The notes: a model not told the origin generated them from the letters alone. A stretch of 64,000 nt of DNA from Labilithrix sp. (GCA_019637155.1 JAHBWE010000006.1:124001-188000); one strand, 5' to 3'; positions 17,036-25,977 are shown, counted from the first letter of the stretch. Translations and numbers: made by a program.

Positions 17036-18733
17036 CTAGCGGATCGCGCTGCGCAGTCGCACGTACGGGTAGTGCTCCTTGTTGATCTTGGAGAAGTCGA
17101 GCGTCTGCTGCACGCTGCCGTCGCCGATGCCTTCGAGGATGAAGACGGAGTCCTTCGCCTCGGCGTTGCCGATGACCGCCCAGCGCGCCTTCCCCGGGCG
17201 GCCCGGGTGGAGGACGGTGACGGCCGACGAGAACTTGCCGGCGATCGGCGTCGCGGTGAACACGCTCTCGGGCGTGTCGTAGTCGTTCCCCGCGTGGTGG
17301 AGCGCGACGAGGCCGCCCGCGCTCCCGACGATGAGCTCGTCGCGACCGTCGCCGTCGAGATCGAGCGCCTTGATCGTGAGCCCGAAGCCGGCGGCGGGGG
17401 CGTCGCTCTTCCAGCAGCCGTGTTCGTTGAGCGCGGGCTGGAGGCGCGAGTGGATGCACACCGCCGGCGTGCCGTCGGCGAAGAGCGTCGTGTACGCGAC
17501 CTCCTCCATCGCGTCGCCGTCGAAGTCGCCGGTCGTCGTCGCGATCGCGCGGCCGGGGAGGACGAACGACTCGTTTCCGCCGCGGAGGACGTTGCTCGGA
17601 GCGCCGAAGCGCGACGGCTGCCCGAGGAGGAGCTGCACCGGCGTCGACGTGTCGTACGGCGTGATGGCGAGGTCGGAGATGCCGTCGCCGTCGAAGTCCG
17701 TCGCTCCCATCGCGAACGCCATCGGCGGCGCCTTCGGCGAGGCGAACGAGAACGGCTGCATCGTGACGATGCCGTCGGGGGTGCCGAGGAGCGTCATCCC
17801 GATGTCGGCGAACATCGCCGAGATGTCGCCGTAGCCGTCGCCGTTGAAGTCGCCGCCGACGAGGGTGGGGTTCGTCGTGAAGTGCGGCGTGGCGATCTCG
17901 TAGTTCTCGTACTCCTCTTCCTCGGGCACGGTCGGCATCACGCCGCCGTAGACGGTGAACATGTGGCCGAAGGCCTCCGGCTGCATCGGCGGCTCTGCGG
18001 GGAAAACCTCGGAGATGACGTAATCGGCGAATCCGTCGCCGTCGATGTCGGCGCCGGTGCCGATCGTCGCGTTCTCGTCGTCGATCCAGATGACGCCGAA
18101 TCCGCCGAGCTCGTCGTAACGGACGATCCCCGGGCTCGTCTCCGCGCCGAAGAGCTGGAGGATGTCCGGGTACTCCTTCGGCGCGGCCGTGCCGTTCTCC
18201 GGCTCGATCGACGTCGTCCCGACGAGGAGGTCGGGGATGCCGTCGCCGTTGACGTCGAGGATGCCGCCGTGCGCGGCCTCGGACGAGCCGCGCTCGCTCG
18301 GGCCGCGAACGAGGACCTGCCACACGTCGCTGTAGGTCGTGCCCTGGCCGGTCGCGTTGCGACCCTGGAGGCGCCAGTACCAGGTGCCGAGGTCGAGGTC
18401 CTCCGCCACCGTGTGCTCGGCGCCGGCGACGGGGATCTTCCTCTTCACCTCGTTGAAGTCGCGCGTCTGCGAGAGCTCGAGGCTCGCGCCGGTGGTGCCG
18501 GGCTGGAGCTCCCAGCGGAAGCGCGGGCGCGCGGTGTTGACCCACGAGCTCGAGAAGGGGCCGATCGGTCGCGGCTCCTTACCGTCGAGGGCCGGGTCGG
18601 CGTTGTTGAAGTGCAGCGGCGCGATCGGCGTGTCCTGCGTCTCGGCGCCCGTCAGCCCGTCGAACGACGACGGCGTGCACGCCGCGAGCAGCGCGAGGGC
18701 GGCGACGGACGAGGAGCGCGCGAGGCGGATCAC
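17036..18733 (-). CDS. FG-GAP/VCBS-repeat lipoprotein 2
   Basis: 565 residues from a GTG that overlaps the stop of the FHA-AAA+ gene (GTGA), which decides the start inside a longer frame. The lipobox is ALLAAC, followed by TPSSFDGLTG. Calcium-loop FG-GAP repeats include DVNGDGIPD, DIDGDGFAD, DFNGDGYGD, DFDGDGISD, DFDGDAMEE and DLDGDGRDE. It forms a tandem pair with the next gene, presumably after duplication. Expected location: outer face of the envelope. Translational coupling to the regulator links its expression to the kinase/FHA pathway. Confidence 0.82.
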   Translation of the reverse strand: MIRLARSSSVAALALLAACTPSSFDGLTGAETQDTPIAPLHFNNADPALDGKEPRPIGPFSSSWVNTARPRFRWELQPGTTGASLELSQTRDFNEVKRKIPVAGAEHTVAEDLDLGTWYWRLQGRNATGQGTTYSDVWQVLVRGPSERGSSEAAHGGILDVNGDGIPDLLVGTTSIEPENGTAAPKEYPDILQLFGAETSPGIVRYDELGGFGVIWIDDENATIGTGADIDGDGFADYVISEVFPAEPPMQPEAFGHMFTVYGGVMPTVPEEEEYENYEIATPHFTTNPTLVGGDFNGDGYGDISAMFADIGMTLLGTPDGIVTMQPFSFASPKAPPMAFAMGATDFDGDGISDLAITPYDTSTPVQLLLGQPSRFGAPSNVLRGGNESFVLPGRAIATTTGDFDGDAMEEVAYTTLFADGTPAVCIHSRLQPALNEHGCWKSDAPAAGFGLTIKALDLDGDGRDELIVGSAGGLVALHHAGNDYDTPESVFTATPIAGKFSSAVTVLHPGRPGKARWAVIGNAEAKDSVFILEGIGDGSVQQTLDFSKINKEHYPYVRLRSAIR

Positions 18734-20007
18734 TTGAGGCGCGCCTTCACGAGCTGGAAGTAACGATGCGCGACGCCGCTCGCGCGGGCCGCCTGGGTGA
18801 CGTTGCCGTTGTGGCGCGCGAGGACGCGCTCGACGTAGCGGCGCTCGAACTCGGAGACGACGCGCTCGCGCGCGGTCGGGAAGGGGAGGTCCTCCTCGAT
18901 GACGGCGGAGAGGAAGTCGAGCCCCTGCTGCTTCGCCTCGTCGGAGCGGTACGCCGGGCCGAGCTCGCCCATCGTCATGCGCGCGAGGACGGCGCTGCGG
19001 AGCTCGCGCACGTTGCCGGGCCACGGGTAGTGCTCGAAGCGCGGGAGGAAGTCCTCCGGCATCTCGCCCGCGCCGGCGGCGGGCGCGTTGGTGTTGCCGC
19101 CGAGCTCGGTCCAGAAGTGGCGCGCGAGGAGCGGCACGTCGCCCTCGCGATCGCGGAGCGCGGGGAGCTCGATGCGGCCCGCGGCGAGGAGGAAGAAGAG
19201 GTCGTCGTCGAAGCGACCTTGCTGCACGTCGCGATCGAGGTCGCGGCGCGTCGCGGCGATGATGCGGACGTCGCGCACCTTGCCCATCGTCTCGCGGAGC
19301 TGCGCCTGCGACTCGCGCGGGAGGTTGCCGATCTCGTCGATGAAGAGGACGCCGCCGTGCGCCTGCTGGAAGAGGCCGCCCTCGGCGAAGAGCGCGTCGT
19401 GGAGCTCCGCGGCCGGGATCGTGCTCGACTCGAGGGTGATGAACGGCGCCTCCGCGCGCCCGCTCGCGCGATGGATCTCCTCCGCGACGAGCTCCTTGCC
19501 GGTGCCGGCCTCGCCTTCGAGGAGGGCGGGGCGATCGCTGCCCGCGAGCTGCGAGAGCGCGGGGTAGAGGCGCTTCATCGCGGGGGACTCGCCGATGACG
19601 CGACCGAACGAGCTCGCCTGTCCGAGGTCGGCGGCGCGCGCTTCGCCGCGGCGGACGGAGAGGACCGACGAGCCGATGCGGATCGCCTCGCCGCCCTGGA
19701 GCGCGGCCTCCTTCACGAGCACGCCGTTCACGGTCGTGCCGTTGGTGGAGCCGAGGTCGAGGACGATGAGCTTCGTGTCCTGGACCGTGAGCGCGGCGTG
19801 ACGGCGCGAGACCTCGCGATCGGTGAGGCGGATCGTGCAGACCGGGCTCTGACCGAGGAGCGCGCGCGTCGGACCGGTCGCGTCGAGCGAGGCGACGAGC
19901 CCCGCGTCCGGTCCCTCCACCACCGTGATCACGAACGCGGAGCCAGCCGCGGGCGGGCGCGAGAACCGCGTCCGGCGAATGGTCGCCATCTCTCCAGGTT
20001 TCGTCAT
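18730..20007 (-). CDS. FHA-AAA+ regulator of the sigma-54 activator type, lacking the GAFTGA loop
   Basis: 425 residues. An N-terminal FHA domain has the phosphothreonine-binding signature (SRRH, then GSTNG). The AAA+ domain has Walker A GEAGTGKE, Walker B GVLFIDEIG and the GNVREL segment. The C-terminus carries a Fis-type helix-turn-helix (NGNVTQAARASGVAHRYF). The GAFTGA loop that contacts sigma-54 is missing: ELHDALFAEGGLFQQAHGG replaces the usual stretch. The arginine-finger region also reads FDDDLFFLL instead of FREDLYYRL. It probably does not act as a standard sigma-54 activator. It follows a Ser/Thr kinase gene and the PEGA-like gene, fitting a kinase-to-FHA relay. Confidence 0.85.
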   Translation of the reverse strand: MTKPGEMATIRRTRFSRPPAAGSAFVITVVEGPDAGLVASLDATGPTRALLGQSPVCTIRLTDREVSRRHAALTVQDTKLIVLDLGSTNGTTVNGVLVKEAALQGGEAIRIGSSVLSVRRGEARAADLGQASSFGRVIGESPAMKRLYPALSQLAGSDRPALLEGEAGTGKELVAEEIHRASGRAEAPFITLESSTIPAAELHDALFAEGGLFQQAHGGVLFIDEIGNLPRESQAQLRETMGKVRDVRIIAATRRDLDRDVQQGRFDDDLFFLLAAGRIELPALRDREGDVPLLARHFWTELGGNTNAPAAGAGEMPEDFLPRFEHYPWPGNVRELRSAVLARMTMGELGPAYRSDEAKQQGLDFLSAVIEEDLPFPTARERVVSEFERRYVERVLARHNGNVTQAARASGVAHRYFQLVKARLK

Positions 20008-20040
20008 TGGTCTCTCTGGGTCCCCTTCCGCGATGGTACC

Positions 20041-20826
20041 CTACCTCTTGAGCGTCACGACATACGTAACAGCGGCCACGACGAGCGCGCCGATCCCGAT
20101 GCCGAGCGCGACGTTACGGAGGACGAGCCGGTCGCTGAGGGAGTCGCGATCGGACTGGGAGCAGCTCGGCGCACACGTGTTTCCGAGCTCGTTCGCGCGG
20201 GACGTCATGTCGAGGTGCATGAAGAATGCCGCACCGAGCGCGACGACGCCGGTGCCGGCGAAGGCGATCGGCACGATCGGGAACTTGGAGCCCTCGGTCG
20301 CGACCGCCTTGTCGGAGGCCGCTTTCGTCCCGGGAAACGTGCCGGTGATGAGCTGGTTCTTCTGCCCTTCGCGCGCGGTGATCTTCACCTCGATCGGCGG
20401 CGAGCCCGGGCGCTCGAAGCGCGCGGAGTGTGATCCCGGATCGAGCGGGATCGAACGGCCGTCCAGGCCCCCCTCGATCGGGGTGCCGTCGAGCGAGACC
20501 GTCGCGTCGTGCGCGTCGTGGCCGTCGATGCTCGCGGCGAGCGTGATCGACGGCAGCGCCTCGTCGACCTCGCGCAGGCCTTTCGTGCAGTCTTCACGGA
20601 TCATGTCCGGGCACTGCTCGTGCGAGCACGTCACGTAGCTCGCGCGCGCTTCGGTGAGCTTGCGGCCGGCGCGGGACTCTTGCGCCTTGTCGAGCGCGGC
20701 GACGCACTCCGCCTTCTTGGCCGCGGCGGCGGGATCGGGCTTGGTCGGGGCAGACGAGGCGCTGGATGCGAGGAGAAGGAGCGCAAATCCGGCCGCGCTG
20801 GCGGCCGATCGGATCCTCACATGCAT
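20041..20826 (-). CDS. Secreted/membrane PEGA-like protein
   Basis: 261 residues from ATG 20826; GTG 20820 in the same frame is an alternative. A signal peptide ends near SSASSA. A Lys/Ala helical segment with several cysteines follows. Residues about 95-150 look like a PEGA-type beta domain (VSLDGTPIEGG to LDPGSHSARFERPG). Two transmembrane helices close the protein. PEGA domains are often found beside Ser/Thr kinases in myxobacteria and may sit on surface layers. The gene overlaps the kinase stop by 10 bp and precedes the FHA regulator by 33 bp. Confidence 0.75.
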   Translation of the reverse strand: MHVRIRSAASAAGFALLLLASSASSAPTKPDPAAAAKKAECVAALDKAQESRAGRKLTEARASYVTCSHEQCPDMIREDCTKGLREVDEALPSITLAASIDGHDAHDATVSLDGTPIEGGLDGRSIPLDPGSHSARFERPGSPPIEVKITAREGQKNQLITGTFPGTKAASDKAVATEGSKFPIVPIAFAGTGVVALGAAFFMHLDMTSRANELGNTCAPSCSQSDRDSLSDRLVLRNVALGIGIGALVVAAVTYVVTLKR

Positions 20827-22286
20827 TCCACCTTGTAGTGCTTCTGGCCGTTCGCGTCGATCGTGTACGGGATCTTGCAGTTGTTGCTGGGGGCTTCGGC
20901 GGGCTTCGCCGCGACCACGATGCGCGGCGCCTTCGCCATCACCGCGGCCTTCACCGGCGCGGGCGCGACGGTCTCTTCCTTCGTCTCCTTCGTCTTCGCC
21001 TCCTTCGTCGCGAGGGCGGCGTTCGCCGGCACGACGGGCGCGGTCTCCGCGAGCTGCGTCGGCTGCGGGACGACGACGTGGACCTCGCGCACGGGCGGGG
21101 CGCTCTCGGTGCGCGCGACCTGCGCGACGGCGGCGCCGGCGACGAGGAGCGCGGCGGCGGCGACGCCGATCGCGACGCGCGTCGTGCGCGCGGATCCGGC
21201 CGGGCGGAGCGAGGGGACCGGCGTCATCGCGAGCGTGCCCGGCGCGGTGCGGCGCTGCGACGGGCTCCGCATGCTGTTGCGCTCGAGGATGCCGACGAGC
21301 GCGGTCGCCATGTGATCGGCGAGCTGCTGCTCCGACGTCGGGATCTTGCCGGAGGGGACCTCGCGCGGCGTGACGTACTGGCGCGCCCAGCTCGAGACCT
21401 CGGTCCGGGTCGGGAGCGGGACGATGCTCGCGATCGCCTCCGCCATCGCGAGCGCGCTCTCGAAGCGATCGTTCGCTTCGCGCGCGAGCGCCTTCAGCAC
21501 GAGCGCGTCGAGCGCGGGCGGGAGGCCCTCCACCCGATCGGAGGGCTTCTTGATCGGCTCCTCGCTGATCTGACGAACGAGCGCGGTCTCGCTCGGGCCG
21601 TCGAAGAGCCGCTCGCAGCAGAGCGCCTCCCAGAGCGTGACGCCGGCGGCGTACACGTCGACGCGGTGATCGAGCGCCTCGCCGAAGAGCTGCTCCGGCG
21701 GCATGTACGGGATCTTGCCCTTGATCTCGTTGTCGTTGCTGCGGTGCGTGTTCTGGCGCGCCTTCGCGACGCCGAAGTCGAGCACGCGCGAGAGGCCGTC
21801 GACGCCGACGAGCACGTTGTGAGGAGAGACGTCGCGATGGATGATCGAGAGCGGGAGGCCTTCGTCGTCCTTCGTCTGGTGCGCCTCGTGGAGGCCGAGC
21901 AGCATGTCGTGCACGATCGCGCACGCGATCGGCACCGGGATCTTCGTGCCCGCGTTCTTCACCGAGCGGAGCAGCGTCGCGAGCGAGGCGCCCTCGACGT
22001 ACTCCATGACGAGGAGGAGGTGGCCGTCCTCGGCGACGATGTCCATCGTCGGGACCACGTTCGGGTGGCGGAGGCGCGCGGTCAGGCGGGCCTCGTCCAT
22101 GAACATCGAGACGAAGCTCGGGTCCTTCGCGAACTGGGGGTGCATCGCCTTGATCGCGACGAGGCGCGAGAAGCCCATCGGGCGGCGCATGCGCGCGAGG
22201 TAGACGGTGGCCATACCGCCGCTCGCGACCTCTCCCAGGAGCTCGTACCTTTCGCCGTCTCGAAGCAGTTCGTGGGGTGAAGTCAT
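20817..22286 (-). CDS. Transmembrane Ser/Thr protein kinase (PknB-like)
   Basis: 489 residues from ATG 22286; the open frame runs further upstream but lacks kinase homology there. Kinase motifs are complete: glycine loop LGEVASGGMATVYLA, VAIKAM lysine, catalytic HRDVSPHN, DFGVAKA and PPEQ. Helix F reads DVYAAGVTLWE. After a juxtamembrane stretch, one transmembrane helix (VAIGVAAAALLVAGAAV) leads to a short Lys/Ala/Pro-rich outer region ending in ECM. It phosphorylates Ser/Thr in the cytoplasm. The FHA domain two genes downstream is an obvious candidate reader. It heads the seven-gene minus-strand unit. Confidence 0.92.
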   Translation of the reverse strand: MTSPHELLRDGERYELLGEVASGGMATVYLARMRRPMGFSRLVAIKAMHPQFAKDPSFVSMFMDEARLTARLRHPNVVPTMDIVAEDGHLLLVMEYVEGASLATLLRSVKNAGTKIPVPIACAIVHDMLLGLHEAHQTKDDEGLPLSIIHRDVSPHNVLVGVDGLSRVLDFGVAKARQNTHRSNDNEIKGKIPYMPPEQLFGEALDHRVDVYAAGVTLWEALCCERLFDGPSETALVRQISEEPIKKPSDRVEGLPPALDALVLKALAREANDRFESALAMAEAIASIVPLPTRTEVSSWARQYVTPREVPSGKIPTSEQQLADHMATALVGILERNSMRSPSQRRTAPGTLAMTPVPSLRPAGSARTTRVAIGVAAAALLVAGAAVAQVARTESAPPVREVHVVVPQPTQLAETAPVVPANAALATKEAKTKETKEETVAPAPVKAAVMAKAPRIVVAAKPAEAPSNNCKIPYTIDANGQKHYKVECM

Positions 22287-22518
22287 CGTGCGCCGCCCGT
22301 TCCCTCGTTGCGCAATTGGAGCAACTAGGATGCCTGTTTCGCCCGCGTTACGTTGTTTCCTGCGCAACGGCGAAATCAGGATGATGGCGAGATGGCGCCG
22401 ATGTGTGCTCGTTCGAGGTTTCAGGGAAGGACCGGGGCCATGGACTCGATGCCGGATCGCGCTCTCCATCGCCTATGATCGGTTCGTACGCAGGTGAGTG
22501 TGCGCTAACGTGCGAGCC
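22287..22518. promoter_or_regulatory. Divergent intergenic region between kinase and Cys-rich lipoprotein
   Basis: This 232-bp gap is less GC-rich in its middle and must hold the promoter for the seven-gene minus-strand unit and one for the plus-strand lipoprotein. TATGAT at 22474-22479 could be a -10 for the latter, but no -35 at the right distance is visible. No sigma-54-type GG/GC pair was convincing. Confidence 0.4.
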
Positions 22519-22989
22519 ATGCGCCTCTCTTCCGGGCTCGCGCTGGCGGTCACCCTCTCCTCTCTCTCCCTCCTCGCGACGACTCCGGCGTGCTCGTCGG
22601 ATCCCGATCCGACGCCGAGCGCCGACGGCGGCGCCGACGGCGCGACGACGCCGGACGAGGAAGGCGGCACCGCGGCGCAGTGCGCGAGCTCGGCGTCGTA
22701 CATCGAGTGCCGGCTCTGCTGCAACGAGCCGCCGTCGTATCGAGCGAGCCAGAACGCGTTCAACGACTGCATGTGTGAATCATGCAAGGACCTCTGCGCC
22801 ACGACCGCGTGCAGCACGGACGCCGACGCGGGCGACGCGAGCAGCGAGTGCGCCGCGTGCCTGCAGGACGACGCGAAGGGGCAAGCCTGTTTCCCGAAGG
22901 CGGAAGAGGCTTGCAGCAAAGCTCCCGACTGCGTCGTGTACCGCGACTGCCTGCGCGGCGCCGACTGCAACGCGAAGCCCGACTTCTGA
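22519..22989 (+). CDS. Small Cys-rich lipoprotein
   Basis: 156 residues from ATG 22519 (a GTG 21 bases upstream is in frame but unneeded). The lipoprotein signal ends in ATTPAC. An Asp/Gly/Pro linker precedes a domain with about 20 cysteines in patterns such as CRLCC and CMCESCKDLC. It is probably a disulphide-rich surface protein. I recognise no family. Confidence 0.65.
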   Translation: MRLSSGLALAVTLSSLSLLATTPACSSDPDPTPSADGGADGATTPDEEGGTAAQCASSASYIECRLCCNEPPSYRASQNAFNDCMCESCKDLCATTACSTDADAGDASSECAACLQDDAKGQACFPKAEEACSKAPDCVVYRDCLRGADCNAKPDF

Positions 22990-23127
22990 TCTCGCCCGCC
23001 GCTGCCGCGAACGCGCGTGCGCGGCGTCGCTGCGAACGGCGCGCGCCGATCGCTTGCAACCTACATTATCCTTATGCGAACAATCATGAGGTTCCGTCGC
23101 GGAACACGGATTGCGAGGGGCGGCTTC

Positions 23128-24126
23128 ATGCGGACAGTCTTCGTCGTCGGCTGGATGTGCGGGCTCGGCCTCACGGTGTCGGGGTGTCTGTTCTCCGGGA
23201 GCGCGGACGACTACGACCCGGGGCCGCCGCCGGAGTGTCGCGTCGACGCGGACTGCGCGCACCTCGACACCGACGCCGACGAGTGCACCACCGTGCGCTG
23301 CGAGAGCAACAAGTGCACGCCGGGGCCGGTCACGAACACGACGTCGTGTCAGTGCGCGGTCGACGACGACTGCGATCGCTACCTCGGCGGGAAGAAGGAC
23401 TGCGCGATCAACACGTGCACGGCGCACAAGTGCTCGCAGGAGATCGCGCCGGCGGGTCCCGCGCCGCGCCAGACGGCGGGCGACTGCGCGACGCTCACGT
23501 GTGACGGCGTGACGACGACGGGGGCGAAGCAGATCGATCCGGACGACAAGCCCGACGCCGGCAACGGGTGCGTGATCCCGTCGTGCGGCCCGAACGGCGA
23601 GCCGGCGAAGCAGGCTGTCCCCGACGGCACCGAGTGCGGCGACGGCTCGGTTTGCTACAAGGGCCAGTGCGTCGCGTGCAAGCCGAAGAACCCGGCGGCG
23701 TGCAAGAGCGAGGGCGTCGACGAGCCGAAGAACGACACCGGCGCGGGCGCGACCTCCTATCGCCAAGGCTCGCCCGCGTGCGGCTACACCGACGGCGCGG
23801 ACATCGACTGGTGGACCTTCTTCGCGAAGGACGCCGACTTCACGCGGGACATCCTGCGGATGCACTTCTGGTCGACGGCGCCGTCGATGGAGGCGTGCAT
23901 CTACATCAAGTGCGAGGACGGCAGCACGCCGAAGGGCGGCTGCAGCGATCTGAAGCCGGGCCCGAACGGGAGCCAGGGCTGCTGCTACACGGGCCCGCCC
24001 GCGCAGATCACGCCGGTGTGGGACCTCGACTGCGCGACGGTCGAGGACAGCGGCACCGTCTACGTCAGCGTCCGCACGCCCGGCGCGACGACGTGCGAGT
24101 CGTACATCTTCAGCGGGAGTTATTGA
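23128..24126 (+). CDS. Cys-rich lipoprotein with pre-peptidase-like C-terminal domain
   Basis: 332 residues from ATG 23128, with GAGGGG at 23115-23120 as a possible ribosome binding site. The lipobox is TVSGC. The N-terminal half has repeated CxxDxDC modules (RVDADCAHLDTDADEC, AVDDDCDRYLGG), as seen in myxobacterial Cys-rich repeat proteins. The C-terminal half (CGYTDGADIDWWTFF to TTCESYIFSGSY) resembles a bacterial pre-peptidase jelly-roll. The function is unknown; surface display is likely. A strong hairpin overlaps and follows the stop. Confidence 0.7.
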   Translation: MRTVFVVGWMCGLGLTVSGCLFSGSADDYDPGPPPECRVDADCAHLDTDADECTTVRCESNKCTPGPVTNTTSCQCAVDDDCDRYLGGKKDCAINTCTAHKCSQEIAPAGPAPRQTAGDCATLTCDGVTTTGAKQIDPDDKPDAGNGCVIPSCGPNGEPAKQAVPDGTECGDGSVCYKGQCVACKPKNPAACKSEGVDEPKNDTGAGATSYRQGSPACGYTDGADIDWWTFFAKDADFTRDILRMHFWSTAPSMEACIYIKCEDGSTPKGGCSDLKPGPNGSQGCCYTGPPAQITPVWDLDCATVEDSGTVYVSVRTPGATTCESYIFSGSY

Positions 24127-24155
24127 GCTCGAGAGGACTCTGCCCTCTCGAGCTC
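24125..24155 (+). terminator. Perfect 12-bp inverted repeat after the lipoprotein gene
   Basis: GAGCTCGAGAGG at 24125-24136 pairs perfectly with CCTCTCGAGCTC at 24144-24155 around a 7-base loop. It starts inside the stop codon of the lipoprotein gene. No T-tract follows, so it may act as a mRNA 3' stabiliser or a weak terminator. Confidence 0.6.
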
Positions 24156-24220
24156 TCCCGCCCCCCGCGAGAGGAGCGAGCGCAAACGATCCGTCTTCGA
24201 TTTCTCGCTAAGCTCGCGGC

Positions 24221-24811
24221 GTGATCAAGCAGGCCACCTTCTTTGCCACGCCCGCGGCCTTCCGCCGTTGGCTCGCCAAGAACCACGCGAAGGCGACGGA
24301 GCTCTGGGTCGGCTTCCACAAGAAGGGGACCGGCAAGCCGAGCATCACGTGGCCGGAGTCCGTCGACGAGTCGCTCTGTTACGGCTGGATCGACGGCTTG
24401 CGGCAGAGCATCGACGAGGACGCGTACCGCATCCGCTTCACGCCGCGGAAGCCGACGAGCATCTGGAGCAAGGTCAACATCGCGCGCGTCGCGGCGCTCG
24501 AAGCGGAGGGCCGCATGACCGTCGCCGGCCGCGCCGCGTTCGCGCGCCGCTCCGAGGAGAAGAGCGCCGTCTACGCCTACGAACGCGAGCACGCGACGCT
24601 CACGAAGGAGATGCAGGCGCGCTTCGAGAAGAACGAGAAGGCGTGGTCGTTCTTCTCGTCGCAGCCGCCGTCGTACCGTCGCGTCGCGCTCTACTGGGTC
24701 ACGAGCGCGAAGAAGGAGGAGACCCGCGCCCGCCGCTTCGCTCAGCTCCTCACCGACTCCGCCTCCGGCCGCCGCATCGCCCAGCTCACCCCCCCGGGCC
24801 GCGGCACGTGA
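24221..24811 (+). CDS. YdeI/OmpD-associated family protein
   Basis: 196 residues from GTG 24221. The sequence follows the YdeI family closely: an N-terminal FATPAAFRRWL, the LWVGFHKKGTG segment, SLCYGWIDGLRQ, FTPRKPTSIWSKVN, and a C-terminal helical part ending in QLTPPG. E. coli YdeI has been linked to antimicrobial-peptide resistance through OmpD/OmpF, but the biochemical activity of the family is unsettled. It appears to be a stand-alone gene, 94 bp after the preceding lipoprotein gene. Confidence 0.82.
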   Translation: MIKQATFFATPAAFRRWLAKNHAKATELWVGFHKKGTGKPSITWPESVDESLCYGWIDGLRQSIDEDAYRIRFTPRKPTSIWSKVNIARVAALEAEGRMTVAGRAAFARRSEEKSAVYAYEREHATLTKEMQARFEKNEKAWSFFSSQPPSYRRVALYWVTSAKKEETRARRFAQLLTDSASGRRIAQLTPPGRGT

Positions 24812-24895
24812 GCGCGGGCGTCGCGCGGGCGCGGGCACGTGTGCGCGGGCGCGTGGCTGGACGCGCATGGGGAGGCGCTCTAGCGTGCGCGCGGT

Positions 24896-25966
24896 ATGTC
24901 CTCGTTTGTTCCTACGCGGCTCCTCGTCACGGGTGGCGCCGGGTTCATCGGCAGCGCCGTCGTGCGGTCGGTCCTCGCGCACGCGGAGCCGGCGAAGGTG
25001 GTCGTCCTCGACGCGCTCACGTACGCCGGCCACCGCGTGAACCTCGCCGAGTGCGAGAACGACGCGCGCTTCGAATTCGTGCACGGCGACATCTGCGATC
25101 GTGCCCTCGTCGAGGACCTCTTCACCAAACACGCGTTCGACGCCGTGCTGCACCTCGCGGCGGAGTCGCACGTCGATCGCAGCATCGAGTCGGCGGAGGT
25201 GTTCGTGCGCACGAACGTGAACGGCACCTTCTCGCTCCTCGACGCCGCTCGCCGCGCGTGGGACGGCCGCGAAGCGAACGCGCGCTTCGTGCACGTCTCG
25301 ACCGACGAGGTCTACGGCGCGCTCGGCGAGACGGGCGTGTTCACGGAGACGACGCCGTACGCGCCGAACTCGCCGTACGCGGCGTCGAAGGCGGCGAGCG
25401 ACCTCCTCGTGCGCTCCTTCCACCAGACGTACAAGCTGCCCGCGATCGTCACGAACTGCTGCAACAACTACGGCCCGCGCCAGCTGCCGGAGAAGCTGAT
25501 CCCGCTCATGATCGTGCACGCGGCGGAGGACAAGCCGCTCCCGGTCTACGGCGAGGGCAAGCAGGTCCGCGAGTGGCTCCACGTCGACGACCACGCGGCG
25601 GGCCTGTGGCTCGCGCTGACGCGAGGGGCTCCGGGCCAGAGCTACCTGTTCGGCAGCGGCGAGGAGCGAAACAACAAGGCGATGGTGGAGCTCATCGCCG
25701 ACGCCGTCGACGAGCACCTCGGCCGCGAGCCGGGCACGTCCCGCGCGCTGATGACGTACGTGCCGGACCGCAAAGGCCACGACTTCCGCTACGCGATCGA
25801 CGCGTCGAAGGCGGAGCGCGATCTCGGCTGGAAGCCGAGCAAGCAGCTCGCGGCCCAGCTCCGCGAGACGGTCCGCTGGTACCTCACGAACGCCGACTGG
25901 CGCCGCGAGGTCGCGACCGAGGAGCACGCACGCTTCCAGGTCGCCTACTACGGTAAGAAGTCGTAG
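24896..25966 (+). CDS. rfbB: dTDP-glucose 4,6-dehydratase
   Basis: 356 residues, the usual length for RmlB/RfbB. It has the Rossmann NAD motif TGGAGFIGS, the HLAAESHVDRSIE block, the active-site STDEVYG, the YAASK catalytic tyrosine-lysine pair and the NNYGPRQ-PEKLIP segment that distinguishes RfbB from other sugar dehydratases. It converts dTDP-glucose to dTDP-4-keto-6-deoxyglucose for deoxysugars such as rhamnose. The other rml genes are not in this window. It likely feeds the polysaccharide region downstream. Confidence 0.9.
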   Translation: MSSFVPTRLLVTGGAGFIGSAVVRSVLAHAEPAKVVVLDALTYAGHRVNLAECENDARFEFVHGDICDRALVEDLFTKHAFDAVLHLAAESHVDRSIESAEVFVRTNVNGTFSLLDAARRAWDGREANARFVHVSTDEVYGALGETGVFTETTPYAPNSPYAASKAASDLLVRSFHQTYKLPAIVTNCCNNYGPRQLPEKLIPLMIVHAAEDKPLPVYGEGKQVREWLHVDDHAAGLWLALTRGAPGQSYLFGSGEERNNKAMVELIADAVDEHLGREPGTSRALMTYVPDRKGHDFRYAIDASKAERDLGWKPSKQLAAQLRETVRWYLTNADWRREVATEEHARFQVAYYGKKS

Positions 25967-25977
25967 CGCCGGCGACT

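Noticed and set aside
15548..18763. 1071-codon plus-strand open frame through both FG-GAP genes
   Set aside because: It reads antisense to clear calcium-loop repeats and consists of Arg/Glu/Ala/Val mirror composition.
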